Part shown: positions 8,592 to 15,965 of the stretch, piece after piece | Layout: every line of letters begins with the position of its first letter | Numbering within the stretch: the stretch's first letter is position 1 | DNA from: Acidaminococcus fermentans DSM 20731 | GTDB taxonomy: Bacteria > Bacillota > Negativicutes > Acidaminococcales > Acidaminococcaceae | Direction: 5' to 3' | DNA: 64,000 nucleotides | Assembly: GCF_000025305.1 (NCBI RefSeq) | Contig: NC_013740.1 | Span: forward strand, 682,001-746,000 | Position numbers and translations under genes: made by a program | The notes under the pieces: generated by a model | Told to the model about the DNA's origin: nothing | The model's input: only the letters and a program-made list of their open reading frames with translations | Databases searched by the model: none

Positions 8592-8639
8592 TTCTTGACA
8601 TGATTTTCAGCATGTCAAGAAGGATAATTATGGTATAAT
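8592..8639 (+). promoter_or_regulatory. promoter with 11-bp palindromic operator for the DUF6978/DUF1828-like pair
   Basis: TTCTTGACATG (8592-8602) and CATGTCAAGAA (8611-8621) form a perfect inverted repeat with an 8-nt centre. An extended -10 TGGTATAAT ends at 8639. The right arm covers the expected -35 position, so a protein bound to the palindrome would block transcription. This is the layout of autoregulated toxin-antitoxin-like operons (inference). Confidence 0.55.
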
Positions 8640-8705
8640 GACGGTAAATCACATAATCCTCAATTGAATGTTGAACGGCTTGAACAGTAGATAAGGATGA
8701 TTCTC

Positions 8706-9221
8706 ATGAGTACATTAACAAATGAAGAAGCTGAAAAATTATTAATGCTTCCGAAAAAAATTATTGTCGATGATGAACCACAGAATCAGTATATGCTCAA
8801 AAGTGGCAGTCGCCTTTCAGAAAGATTTTTTCTTCGTTCTGTAGATGGATATCATTTGTTTTTGTTGGAGATTTTTCAAGGGAAAAGACGTTTGAAAATA
8901 ACGCTTCATTTTCAGGAGAACACACAACCTGTTGGCCTTTTACGGGTGGATTATCAGGGAACGCATCAAAATCCTGTTGAATGCAATGAATTTGTCCCGA
9001 ATTTTGCAAAGCCATATGCAAAACAGGATATTAAGGAAAACCATATCCATTTTCATGTACAGGGATATAAACCATTGGCGTGGGCCATTCCGTTACGTAT
9101 CAGCAAATTTCCCGTAAAAGAAATTATGGATATGGATTCCTTTATTAGTGCGTTAGAAGCATTTCAGCGAGTGATCCATTTGGATACAAAATTTCTTTAT
9201 GAGGGGAGGTTGTTTCTATGA
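8706..9221 (+). CDS. DUF6978-like hypothetical protein, first gene of a two-gene module
   Basis: 171 aa; ATG 8706 has AAGGAT 7-8 nt upstream and is preferred over the in-frame ATG at 8697. It is soluble, with no signal or membrane segment. Visible features are a charged N-terminus (LTNEEAEKLLMLPK), a beta-rich middle (RFFLRSVDGYHLFLLEIFQG, KITLHFQ) and a histidine cluster NHIHFHVQGY. It resembles the DUF6978 proteins that commonly precede DUF1828 genes in Firmicutes; I recall this pairing but not a proven function. The stop overlaps the next start (ATGA). A role as antitoxin or partner is a guess. Confidence 0.6.
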   Translation: MSTLTNEEAEKLLMLPKKIIVDDEPQNQYMLKSGSRLSERFFLRSVDGYHLFLLEIFQGKRRLKITLHFQENTQPVGLLRVDYQGTHQNPVECNEFVPNFAKPYAKQDIKENHIHFHVQGYKPLAWAIPLRISKFPVKEIMDMDSFISALEAFQRVIHLDTKFLYEGRLFL

Positions 9222-10006
9222 ACTGGATTGATAAAGCTCTTCAAAATTATTTCGAGTTTTTAAAGGAACATATGAAAGCCACCCCGGTGGATGATCAGTG
9301 GTATTCCATTAGTACGCCTTTTTTGAATATGTTCAATGATTACATTGAAATCTATTGCTGCAATAAAGACGGAAAGATTTATTTGTCCGATGATGGAGAA
9401 ACCTTGCGGAATTTGAGCCTGGCAGGGGTTAATTTGTCCCGCTCTGAGACCAAACAAAAGCTCATGAATCAAATCATGATCAATTATGGAATCAGAGAAA
9501 AGAATCAGGAGCTAATCCTGGAAACGGATATGAAAAATTTTGCGCAGGCAAAACATAATTTTTTGAGTGCAATTTTGGAGATATCGGATTTTTATGTGCT
9601 GTCCAAACCCAATACAATTTCCATGTTCAAAGAAGATGTACAAAATTATTTAGAAGAGCAGGAAATTATTTATACGCCCGGTTTCATTGCAAAAGGAAAT
9701 ACGGGATTGGAATTTACGTTCTCTTTCCAGATTGCTGGAAGGAAACGGGAAATCCTCATTAATACATTCAATGTGATCAACAAGAGCAATTTAACATCGT
9801 TCTTGTTCGACTGGGGCGACATCAAAGAGGGAAGAGAGAGGGTTTCTCAAAAAAGTGTCAGCGGACTGGCAATCATCAACGACCAGAAAAAGCCGATTGA
9901 TTCAAAGTATTTGGATGCCATTCGCAATAAGGGCGCTGATTATATCTTGTACTCAGAGAGAAATAAGAAAGAGAATATAGAAAAACTGAACGCAAATGCT
10001 GCATAA
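9218..10006 (+). CDS. DUF1828 domain protein (DUF1828/DUF1829-like)
   Basis: 262 aa, translationally coupled to the preceding gene by an ATGA overlap with GGGGAGG upstream. Residues ~25-120 match the DUF1828 pattern: STPFLNMFNDYIEIYC..DGKIYLSDDGETLRNLSLAGVNL. The C-terminal ~130 residues (TGLEFTFSFQIAGRKREILINTF..ADYILYSE) fit the companion DUF1829 region. It is soluble, with no recognisable catalytic motif. The DDGET turn and the nuclease-like order of strands in the C-terminal half are suggestive but unproven. Its AT-rich composition and position between two IS66 ends mark it as acquired. Confidence 0.65.
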   Translation: MNWIDKALQNYFEFLKEHMKATPVDDQWYSISTPFLNMFNDYIEIYCCNKDGKIYLSDDGETLRNLSLAGVNLSRSETKQKLMNQIMINYGIREKNQELILETDMKNFAQAKHNFLSAILEISDFYVLSKPNTISMFKEDVQNYLEEQEIIYTPGFIAKGNTGLEFTFSFQIAGRKREILINTFNVINKSNLTSFLFDWGDIKEGRERVSQKSVSGLAIINDQKKPIDSKYLDAIRNKGADYILYSERNKKENIEKLNANAA

Positions 10007-10029
10007 AGCATTGAGCCGCATAGTGGGAT

Positions 10030-10162
10030 GACAAGAAGTCAGAAACGGCCCTGACGGGCCTTGAGACGTCAGATGTCAGCTTAGATGTAGGACCGAACTT
10101 CTAGTCGCGGATCAAGCTGACGTCTGACTTCTGAAAGGCCCGCAAGGGTCGGTCTGACGTCT
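10030..10162. repeat. nested inverted repeats after the DUF1828 gene
   Basis: GTCAGATGTCAGCTT (10068-10082) pairs with AAGCTGACGTCTGAC (10114-10128) with one mismatch. Outer arms built from AGAAGTCAGAA, GACGTCAG, CTGACTTCTG and CTGACGTCT can pair in more than one way. GGCCCTGACGGGCC and GGCCCGCAAGGGTC form small hairpins. The block could be a terminator complex or a MITE/REP-like element. No coding sequence is seen. Confidence 0.45.
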
Positions 10163-10169
10163 TTTGTTA

Positions 10170-10310
10170 GTAAGCGCTTAAAAATCCGGTGTATGGAATC
10201 ACCACCTTCAGTTTGAGATAATATGGATGTTAAAAATATCGCACGAAAAAACGAATTTCTCTACGGTGTGCAACGTGTCGTTTTTTCGAGTCATTCGTGT
10301 TACTCTTTGT
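10170..10310 (+). mobile_element. IS66-family left end, copy 2 (solo)
   Basis: It is nearly the same ~140 bp as 8102-8243, starting GTAAGCGCTTAAAAATCCGG, but passes directly into 24-bp repeats with no tnpA. The two ends are in the same orientation and bracket the DUF6978/DUF1828-like pair. Confidence 0.6.
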
Positions 10311-10313
10311 TAG

Positions 10314-10409
10314 AGTCGGGTTAAAATAGCCAATTACAGTCGGGCTAAAAACGCCAATGTCAGTCTGGTTAAAATCGCCAATCCTGGTCGGATTAAAAAA
10401 GCCATTGCC
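10314..10409. repeat. four tandem 24-bp repeats
   Basis: The units start at 10314, 10338, 10362 and 10386, with consensus AGTCGGGTTAAAATCGCCAA plus four variable bases. Subterminal arrays of this spacing are typical of IS21-family right ends, where they bind the transposase; that origin is inferred. The rest of 10410-10525 holds only the promoter region of the next gene. Confidence 0.6.
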
Positions 10410-10525
10410 GATTTTCCGTCTCACGCCTAATGTCTCCCACTGACACATACCGAAATGCGGCGTCATCATTGCTTTTCGTCGGAAATGTTGTATAATAAAA
10501 TATATTATAGCAGGGAGGTACGGAT

Positions 10526-11323
10526 GTGTTTATTGCAGACAGCAAGATAAAAGAACTCAATAGCTCTCTGATTACTCCTTTTAAAGAAGATGCTATAGGA
10601 CCGGTCTCTTATGATTTAACGGCCCGGCAGTTTCATTTGCTGAAAAATGGAGAAGCTGAAAGTAAAGTTAAAATAGAACTTCTTCCTTTGGAATCGGTTT
10701 TTGTTTCGACAGAAGAAACAATCAATTTGCCGGCTAATTTGTCGGCTGTAGTTAATATAAGGAATTCCAAGTTACGCCAGGGACTAAACTTGGAGAGCCC
10801 GATTTATTATCCGGGGCATCATACACGAGTCTTTTTCCGCTTGACCAATTTTTCTAATGAAAAAATCATTTTATCGGCAGGCGAGAAATATGCAGCTGCT
10901 TATTTTTCTCCTGTGGATGGAGCAGTTGATCAGCCCTATCAAGGTACCTTTCAAGATGAATTTGATTTTACAGGTATGGCCGGCTATACGAATCAATATA
11001 AAAAAGCAATGCATCAAGTACAGGATAAATTGAAAGACCTGAAAGATCTGGAAAAGGGAATTTATGGAAACGTCATGGTTTTAATGACGATTTTCGTGGC
11101 TTTGTTCAGCTTGATTAATATTAATGTGAATTTGGTAAAAGAAGGTTCTGATGGAGCGTATCTGATTCGTCTGCTTGTTTTCAATCTGGGAACGGTTGGC
11201 AGTATTTTTGCATTGATTGGATGTGTGCAATCGATGGTAAAATCTGAAGGAATCAATAAATGCCTGGTTGGATTGAGTGTGTTATGCTTCCTTGCTGCCA
11301 TCTGTCTGGCTATAAAAGCATAA
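10526..11323 (+). CDS. dUTPase/dCTP-deaminase-fold protein with three C-terminal membrane helices
   Basis: 265 aa from GTG 10526, GGGAGG 8-9 nt upstream. Residues ~1-145 follow the dCTP deaminase/dUTPase fold: GPVSYDLTA, the trimer/phosphate motif NIRNSKLRQGLNL (77-89), a YPGHHTRVFFRLTN segment and QPYQG. In active enzymes the third motif reads roughly DPGWxG with a catalytic acid nearby; here it is YYPGHHT (94-100) with an Arg or Phe where Glu is expected. The domain is therefore probably a nucleotide-binding sensor rather than an enzyme. A coiled coil (~155-178) and helices at ~181-199, 212-233 and 245-263 follow. A membrane-effector defence protein is plausible but unproven. Repeat arrays flank it. 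Confidence 0.65.
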   Translation: MFIADSKIKELNSSLITPFKEDAIGPVSYDLTARQFHLLKNGEAESKVKIELLPLESVFVSTEETINLPANLSAVVNIRNSKLRQGLNLESPIYYPGHHTRVFFRLTNFSNEKIILSAGEKYAAAYFSPVDGAVDQPYQGTFQDEFDFTGMAGYTNQYKKAMHQVQDKLKDLKDLEKGIYGNVMVLMTIFVALFSLININVNLVKEGSDGAYLIRLLVFNLGTVGSIFALIGCVQSMVKSEGINKCLVGLSVLCFLAAICLAIKA

Positions 11324-11336
11324 ATGAATAAAAGTA

Positions 11337-11380
11337 GGGGTCTTATGGGAAAACATGTCCATAAGGCCTTATTTATTTAA
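11337..11380 (+). terminator. intrinsic terminator
   Basis: The stem CTTATGG / CCATAAG has a 10-nt loop and is followed by the T-rich CTTATTTATTT, directly after the membrane dUTPase-like gene. Confidence 0.6.
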
Positions 11381-11389
11381 TTGTGTTAC

Positions 11390-11461
11390 AGGCGGGCTAA
11401 AAACGCCAATAGCAGTCGGGTTAAAATCGCCAATCCTGGTCGGATTAAAAAAGCCATTGCC
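11390..11461. repeat. three tandem 24-bp repeats
   Basis: The units start at 11390, 11414 and 11438 and are the same family as 10314-10409. The last two units and the following CCATTGCCG flank are almost identical between the two arrays, so they derive from one element end. Confidence 0.6.
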
Positions 11462-11498
11462 GCTTTCCATTCTGACGGAAACGCCCAAAGCGTTTTCC

Positions 11499-11538
11499 AA
11501 CCACTTACCCACTTAACCACTTAACCACTTAACCACTT
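11499..11538. repeat. 8-bp tandem repeat (AACCACTT)x5
   Basis: Five units of AACCACTT or ACCCACTT lie 83 bp upstream of the Wzi-like gene, just before a TGGTATAAT -10 element (about 11551-11559). Copy-number change by slippage could alter promoter spacing. Confidence 0.6.
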
Positions 11539-11620
11539 ACCCCTCATATATGGTATAATACCCTGAATACACATTGCTTTTTGCTGAATAGATATTGACG
11601 GAAAAGGGGACTTTTGTGCC

Positions 11621-13132
11621 ATGAAACGTACTTTTGCTGTGCTGCTTTCTCTGGGACTGGGGGTTGGGACTCTGCCGGCTTCTGCGCTGGCCCGGGTTGC
11701 GGCCAATGTGCCGGTGGACAGCCATTATTATGAAACCATTGACAAACTTTCAGGGATGGGCTATCTTTCTTCTCTTCCCAACGGTGCCCGGCCTTACAGC
11801 CGGCTCCAGATGGCCCGGTGGGTTCTGGAGGCCCAGAAACGGGCTGGGGACAAGCCGCTGCCCGGGTACCTGGCGGCGGATTTGGCGGATCTGGAGAAGT
11901 TCGTGGCTCCGGAACTGGCTTCTTTGCAGGATGGCCAGGCCGCATCTGACGGGTTCCAGGTGCGGAATGTCCGGGTGGGCACCGGCTATCTCCACAGTGA
12001 CCGGTTTTCTTATGGGGACCGCCGGACGGCCAGTACATGGGCGCCTTTTGCCGGGAACAACGGGCACAAAAAGGGCCGGAACGACAGTCTGTACGGGGAT
12101 GTGGAGGCTTCCGGGAATCTGGGCCATGAGGTGGCGCTGGGCATCCGGGGCCGGGCGGCCTGGGACAAGGACAATGAGGGCACGGCCAGCCTGGAGGAGG
12201 CTTATGTGAAGACCCGGACCGGGGCCTGGGCCTGGGAAGCCGGGAAACAGGCCATGACCTGGGGCCAGGGGGCCAGCGGAAACCTGCTGCTGGGGAACGG
12301 GATGAAGCCCCTCACCACCATCCAGGCTCATCTGAACGAACCCATTCAGGCCGGGGGCTTTCTGAAGTTCCTGGGACAGGTGGATTTCCACGGGTTCTAC
12401 GGTCGGCTGGACGGGGACCGGGCAGCGGATGCGGCAGCCTGGGGCCGGAAGGATTATGACCATGCAGGGCTCCTGGGGCTGCGGCTGGATGTGACCCCGG
12501 TATCCTGGTTTACTCTGGGGATGTCCCGGATTTCCCTGCTGGGGGGCCACGGCAACGGGCTGGATTCCCATGACTGGGGCAAGTGGACCTATGGCCATAA
12601 TGCGGATAGCAGGGATAAGTGGGACGATATCGGGGGCTTTGATTTCCGGGTGCGGCTGCCCGGGGTCCAGTTCTACGGGGAAATGTACGGAGAGGATCAG
12701 GCTCACGGGATGCCTTCGGACTGGGGCTACCGGGGCGGAGTGTATCTGCCCCAGCTGACCCGGGACGGTTCCTGGGACCTGGTGGCGGAAATGGCCCATA
12801 CCAATCAGGACTGGTACGTCCATGGGACCTACCAGGACGGATGGACCTACAGCGGGGACATGCTGGGAGACTGGATGGGCAATGATGCCCGGAAGTACTA
12901 TGCCCGGGTGAACCACTACTTCCCGGGGGCGGACCGGCTGGGTCTGTATTACCAGCGGACGGAGAAGGACCGGGGCGGCAATGGTCCGGTGATCCAGGAG
13001 CTGGGGCTTACGGGACGAAAGAAGCTGAAGGACGCTTTGTACCTGAACGGGACCCTGGGGTATGCAGCGGTGAAACAGGGGAACAAGGACCACGCCCTGT
13101 TTGCCGGTGCGGAAGTGGAATGGGAGATGTAG
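11621..13132 (+). CDS. wzi: capsule assembly Wzi family outer-membrane protein
   Basis: 503 aa with a clear Sec signal peptide (positive MKR, hydrophobic core, cleavage near ASALA at ~24). Residues 30-75 (SHYYETIDKLSGMGYL..GARPYSRLQMARWV) form the helical N-terminal part seen in this family. The rest is rich in alternating Gly/Trp/Tyr beta strands (FTLGMSRISLLGGHG, VQFYGEMYGED) and ends in an aromatic-flanked strand (AGAEVEWEM), as in outer-membrane barrels. Wzi helps attach capsule to the cell surface in Gram-negatives. The GC-rich codons mark the return to core DNA. It is followed by a terminator. Family confident, substrate unknown. Confidence 0.8.
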   Translation: MKRTFAVLLSLGLGVGTLPASALARVAANVPVDSHYYETIDKLSGMGYLSSLPNGARPYSRLQMARWVLEAQKRAGDKPLPGYLAADLADLEKFVAPELASLQDGQAASDGFQVRNVRVGTGYLHSDRFSYGDRRTASTWAPFAGNNGHKKGRNDSLYGDVEASGNLGHEVALGIRGRAAWDKDNEGTASLEEAYVKTRTGAWAWEAGKQAMTWGQGASGNLLLGNGMKPLTTIQAHLNEPIQAGGFLKFLGQVDFHGFYGRLDGDRAADAAAWGRKDYDHAGLLGLRLDVTPVSWFTLGMSRISLLGGHGNGLDSHDWGKWTYGHNADSRDKWDDIGGFDFRVRLPGVQFYGEMYGEDQAHGMPSDWGYRGGVYLPQLTRDGSWDLVAEMAHTNQDWYVHGTYQDGWTYSGDMLGDWMGNDARKYYARVNHYFPGADRLGLYYQRTEKDRGGNGPVIQELGLTGRKKLKDALYLNGTLGYAAVKQGNKDHALFAGAEVEWEM

Positions 13133-13162
13133 GAGGGCGGCAGTGCTGCCCTCTTTTTTTCG
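13133..13162 (+). terminator. intrinsic terminator after wzi
   Basis: GAGGGC..GCAG / CTGCCCTC hairpin followed by TTTTTTT. Confidence 0.75.
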
Positions 13163-13275
13163 AACATATGTAATACTGTCTTGACAGTCGTCTGCTACGG
13201 GTGGAACCTGTGCTACGGAAGACGAACAAAATATTCGGAATCATTTAAAAACTAATCGTTTTCTATCTTTTTCTG

Positions 13276-13304
13276 TTGCACTTGTCTGTATAAAATGGTA
13301 TGAT
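13276..13304 (+). promoter_or_regulatory. promoter for pgi
   Basis: TTGCAC (13276-13281), a 17-nt spacer and TATGAT (13299-13304), with an extended TGG before the -10; 50 bp upstream of the pgi start. Confidence 0.6.
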
Positions 13305-13354
13305 ATTTTACATAAACTTTAAAAACTTTACAAATGAAGGAGCAGCGGATACCC

Positions 13355-14794
13355 ATGCAGGAAACAATTGTCTTTTCAAAAGGTTTTTCTTATCATGCAG
13401 CCAATATGCTGGGCGAAGGGCGGATCTCTCCAGAGGAAGTGGAGGCGCTGGCGCCCCGGATCCGTCAGGCGGCGGCCGGAGTGGAGAAAATCCGGAAGGA
13501 AGGATGGGCGAAGAACCATCTGTCCAAGGATGGGAATCCGGAACCGATATTCTTTCCCCGTCTTCCTTATCCGGGGAGTGATTCTCCCAATACGCCGGAA
13601 CTGCTCCGGAAATTGGTGGATTGGGGGGCCAAAACCCGGGCGGAAGAGGATGCGGTGGTATTCTGCGGGGTAGGTGGCTCCTATCTGGGGGGCAAAGTGC
13701 TCTATGACTGCTGCACCAGCGGGTACTGGGCCGGCCAGACGGCGGCTTCCCGGCCGGAAATCTTCTTTGCCGGGAACAATGTGGATCCGGAAGACGCGGA
13801 AGGGATCCGAATCCGGCTGGAAGCCATGGCCCGGGCGTGCCGGGAAAAGCAGGGGCGGCGGCTGCGGGTGCTGCTGGTGCCCATTTCCAAATCCGGCACC
13901 ACCCTGGAACCCACGGCGGCATTCCTCTATTTCTACGGCCTGCTCCAGGACCAGGGAGATCTGTTCCAGGTGGATGGGACAGTGGTCACCGACGAACGGA
14001 TGGAACAGGGGCCCCTGAACCGGCTGGCCCGGAAGCATGGATGGCCCATGTTCGATGTGCCCAACGGGGTGGGAGGACGGTTCAGCGTCCTTTCCACCCC
14101 GGGGATGATCGTGGGAGCGGTGCTGGGGATGGATCTGCCGGAACTGCTCCGGGGAGCCCGGGAGATGGACCAGGCCTGCCGGGGTGACAGACTGGACACC
14201 AATCCGGCCCTCCTGAATGCGGTACTGAAATTCCTGGGGGCCCGGGACCACGGCGCGGTGACGGAAGTGTTCATGCCCTATGCCATGCGGCTGAAGGCCC
14301 TGGGCGAATGGTATGTGCAGCTGCTGGCGGAAAGCCTGGGGAAACGGAAGGACCGGGAAGGGAACACGGTGTTCTACGGACGGACGCCGGTGGTGGCCAT
14401 CGGCACCACGGACATGCATGCCCAGACCCAGCTCCACCAGGACGGGCGCCGGGACAAGGCGGTCCAGTTCCTGTTCATCGACAGCTGGAAGGGCCGGGTG
14501 AAGATCCGGAACTCGTTCCCGGAAATCGGGGAATATGCCAAATATGCAGGACTGGACATGGGCCGGGCCCTGGAAGTGGCCATGGAGGCCAATGAGGAGG
14601 CCCTGGCCAGTGACCGGCGGATGAATGCTCTGATCCGGCTGTCGGAATTGAATGAATATTCATTGGGCCAGCTGTTCTTCTTCCTGATGCTCAGCATCGC
14701 CTACGAAGGGGAACTGGCGGATGTGGATGCCTACGATCAGCCGGGGGTGGAAATCTACAAGCGGCTGATGGGGGAGAAGCTGAAGAAGAGATGA
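13355..14794 (+). CDS. pgi: glucose-6-phosphate isomerase
   Basis: 479 aa from ATG 13355 (AGGAG 12 nt upstream). An in-frame ATG at 13334 lacks a ribosome site but cannot be excluded. The enzyme interconverts glucose-6-phosphate and fructose-6-phosphate in the cytoplasm. Sugar-isomerase (SIS) motifs are visible: FCGVGGSYLGGKVLYD in the first SIS domain and VPISKSGTTLEPTAAFL in the second, followed by GGRFSVLS and the C-terminal HQDGRRDK segment. Length fits the compact bacterial class. It is monocistronic: own promoter upstream, double terminator repeat downstream. Confidence 0.93.
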   Translation: MQETIVFSKGFSYHAANMLGEGRISPEEVEALAPRIRQAAAGVEKIRKEGWAKNHLSKDGNPEPIFFPRLPYPGSDSPNTPELLRKLVDWGAKTRAEEDAVVFCGVGGSYLGGKVLYDCCTSGYWAGQTAASRPEIFFAGNNVDPEDAEGIRIRLEAMARACREKQGRRLRVLLVPISKSGTTLEPTAAFLYFYGLLQDQGDLFQVDGTVVTDERMEQGPLNRLARKHGWPMFDVPNGVGGRFSVLSTPGMIVGAVLGMDLPELLRGAREMDQACRGDRLDTNPALLNAVLKFLGARDHGAVTEVFMPYAMRLKALGEWYVQLLAESLGKRKDREGNTVFYGRTPVVAIGTTDMHAQTQLHQDGRRDKAVQFLFIDSWKGRVKIRNSFPEIGEYAKYAGLDMGRALEVAMEANEEALASDRRMNALIRLSELNEYSLGQLFFFLMLSIAYEGELADVDAYDQPGVEIYKRLMGEKLKKR

Positions 14795-14800
14795 AAAAAA

Positions 14801-14924
14801 GGCGCTGTGAAAAAATCATCCACAGCGCCTTTATTTCGCTTGCGTCAGCTGGCTTCCATCGGCTAGTGACTAGAGACTAGTGACTAGTGACGGGGTGTGA
14901 AAAAGCATTTTTTCACACCCCCTT
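14801..14924. repeat. 124-bp intergenic repeat, copy 1 (two terminator hairpins)
   Basis: It consists of hairpin GGCGCTGTG / CACAGCGCC, a central TTCGCTTGCGTCAGCTGGC stretch, an array of TAGTGACTAG-like direct repeats, and hairpin GGGGTGTGAAAA / TTTTTTCACACCCC. It is base-for-base identical to 56398-56521 and closely similar, inverted, to 38999-39129. It sits between convergent pgi and the transglycosylase gene, where it can terminate both. Confidence 0.85.
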
Positions 14925-14926
14925 TT

Positions 14927-15724
14927 TTATTTCCCTATCCCCAACGGCTCGTTCAGGGCGTCTTCCAGCTGTTCCGGGGTGATCATGTCCTGCTGGGCCA
15001 TCCGGTTGAGGACCAGGTTCCGGCGCTTTTTGCAGCCCTGCCAGTTGGTGTAGGGGTTCAGGGCGGTGGGGGCGTAGGGGAGTCCGGCCAGGGTGGCGGC
15101 CTGGGGCAGGGACAGGTCTTTGGGCTTTTTGCCGAAGTACACCTGGGAGGCCTGCTTCACCCCGGTGGCCCCGGCACCCAGAAAGGTGGTATTCAGGTAC
15201 ATTTCCAGGATTTCCTGTTTGCTGCACCGGGCTTCCACCAGGAAGGCCAGGCCGGCTTCCGCGGCTTTCCGGCCCAGGGTCTGGTCGGAAGTGAGCAGCA
15301 GGTTCTTCACCAGCTGTTGGGTAAGGGTGCTGGCCCCTTCCACCACCTCGTCGTTCTGGATGTTCACCAGGGTGGCCCGGATGATCCCGTCCGGATCCAC
15401 TCCGTGGTGGGAATAGAACCGTTTGTCTTCCACCGCCACCTGGGCTTTGGGCAGCCAAGGGGAAATCTGGTCCAGGGGGACCCAGTCCTCCCGGGGAATC
15501 CGGCTGCGGGCGATGTCCCGGATGTGCCAGCCCTGCCAGAACAGCTGGAGGGGCTGGGGGAGATCGGCCACCCAGCCGGGCCGGGGTGTGCCGGCGGGCA
15601 GGGCCTGGGCCTGGACGGCGGGCCGGGACGGGGCTCCCACTTTTTCATGGATAGTGGCGGGGCGGGTCATGTGCCAGCACAGGGCACCGGCCAGCACCAC
15701 CAGGATGCATAACAATTTGCGCAT
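14927..15724 (-). CDS. mtgA: monofunctional peptidoglycan transglycosylase (GT51)
   Basis: 265 aa. One N-terminal membrane anchor (LLCILVVLAGALCW, residues ~4-17) is followed by a single GT51 domain. The catalytic glutamate is Glu99 in VAVEDKRFYSHHGVD; the second conserved block EGASTLTQQLVKNLLL and the TFLGAGATGVKQASQVYFGK region follow. No transpeptidase domain is present, so it only polymerises lipid II glycan strands on the outer face of the inner membrane. It is transcribed away from the arginine operon; the shared upstream gap holds both promoters. Symbol by function; orthology to E. coli mtgA not tested. Confidence 0.88.
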   Translation of the reverse strand: MRKLLCILVVLAGALCWHMTRPATIHEKVGAPSRPAVQAQALPAGTPRPGWVADLPQPLQLFWQGWHIRDIARSRIPREDWVPLDQISPWLPKAQVAVEDKRFYSHHGVDPDGIIRATLVNIQNDEVVEGASTLTQQLVKNLLLTSDQTLGRKAAEAGLAFLVEARCSKQEILEMYLNTTFLGAGATGVKQASQVYFGKKPKDLSLPQAATLAGLPYAPTALNPYTNWQGCKKRRNLVLNRMAQQDMITPEQLEDALNEPLGIGK

Positions 15725-15936
15725 GGACTGTTCCCCCTTTACTGGTATCCATTGTACTTGATACCGGGAGAAAAATCCAATGGATTCGGGAAAAGGGAGT
15801 CAGGAGGCGGAACTACAACGCTTCACAAAATTGTCCGGTTCTTTTTGGAAAAAAAGGTGCAGGAGGCGGCACTTTCGTACTATAATGAAGACACATATCA
15901 GGACGGGCTTCCACCTGAAAAAATACGAAAAAATGG

Positions 15937-15965
15937 TTGCAAAATTATACATTGAAGCGTATAAT
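15937..15965 (+). promoter_or_regulatory. promoter and palindromic operator of the arginine operon
   Basis: TTGCAA (15937-15942), a 17-nt spacer and TATAAT (15960-15965). Within it ATTATAC (15944-15950) and GTATAAT (15959-15965) make a perfect 7-bp inverted repeat reaching into the -10 box, a good site for repression. An ArgR box is a natural guess, but the match to known ARG boxes is weak. The remaining leader to 16090 shows no T-box and no gene; 15725-15936 has only direct repeats of CAGGAGGCGG. Confidence 0.6.

Noticed and set aside
10230-10469. 79-codon minus-strand frame with an apparent 8-residue repeat (IGDFN-type)
   Set aside because: The periodicity is simply the 24-bp DNA repeat translated; the region also contains an IS66 end, so it is unlikely to be coding.
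10314-11461. CRISPR array
   Set aside because: The 24-bp units are directly tandem and degenerate, with no unique spacers of constant length and no cas genes.
11750-13093. 447-codon open frame antisense to the Wzi-like gene
   Set aside because: Composition is Pro/His/Gln-rich as expected for the shadow of GC-rich coding DNA; no ribosome site and no family motif.
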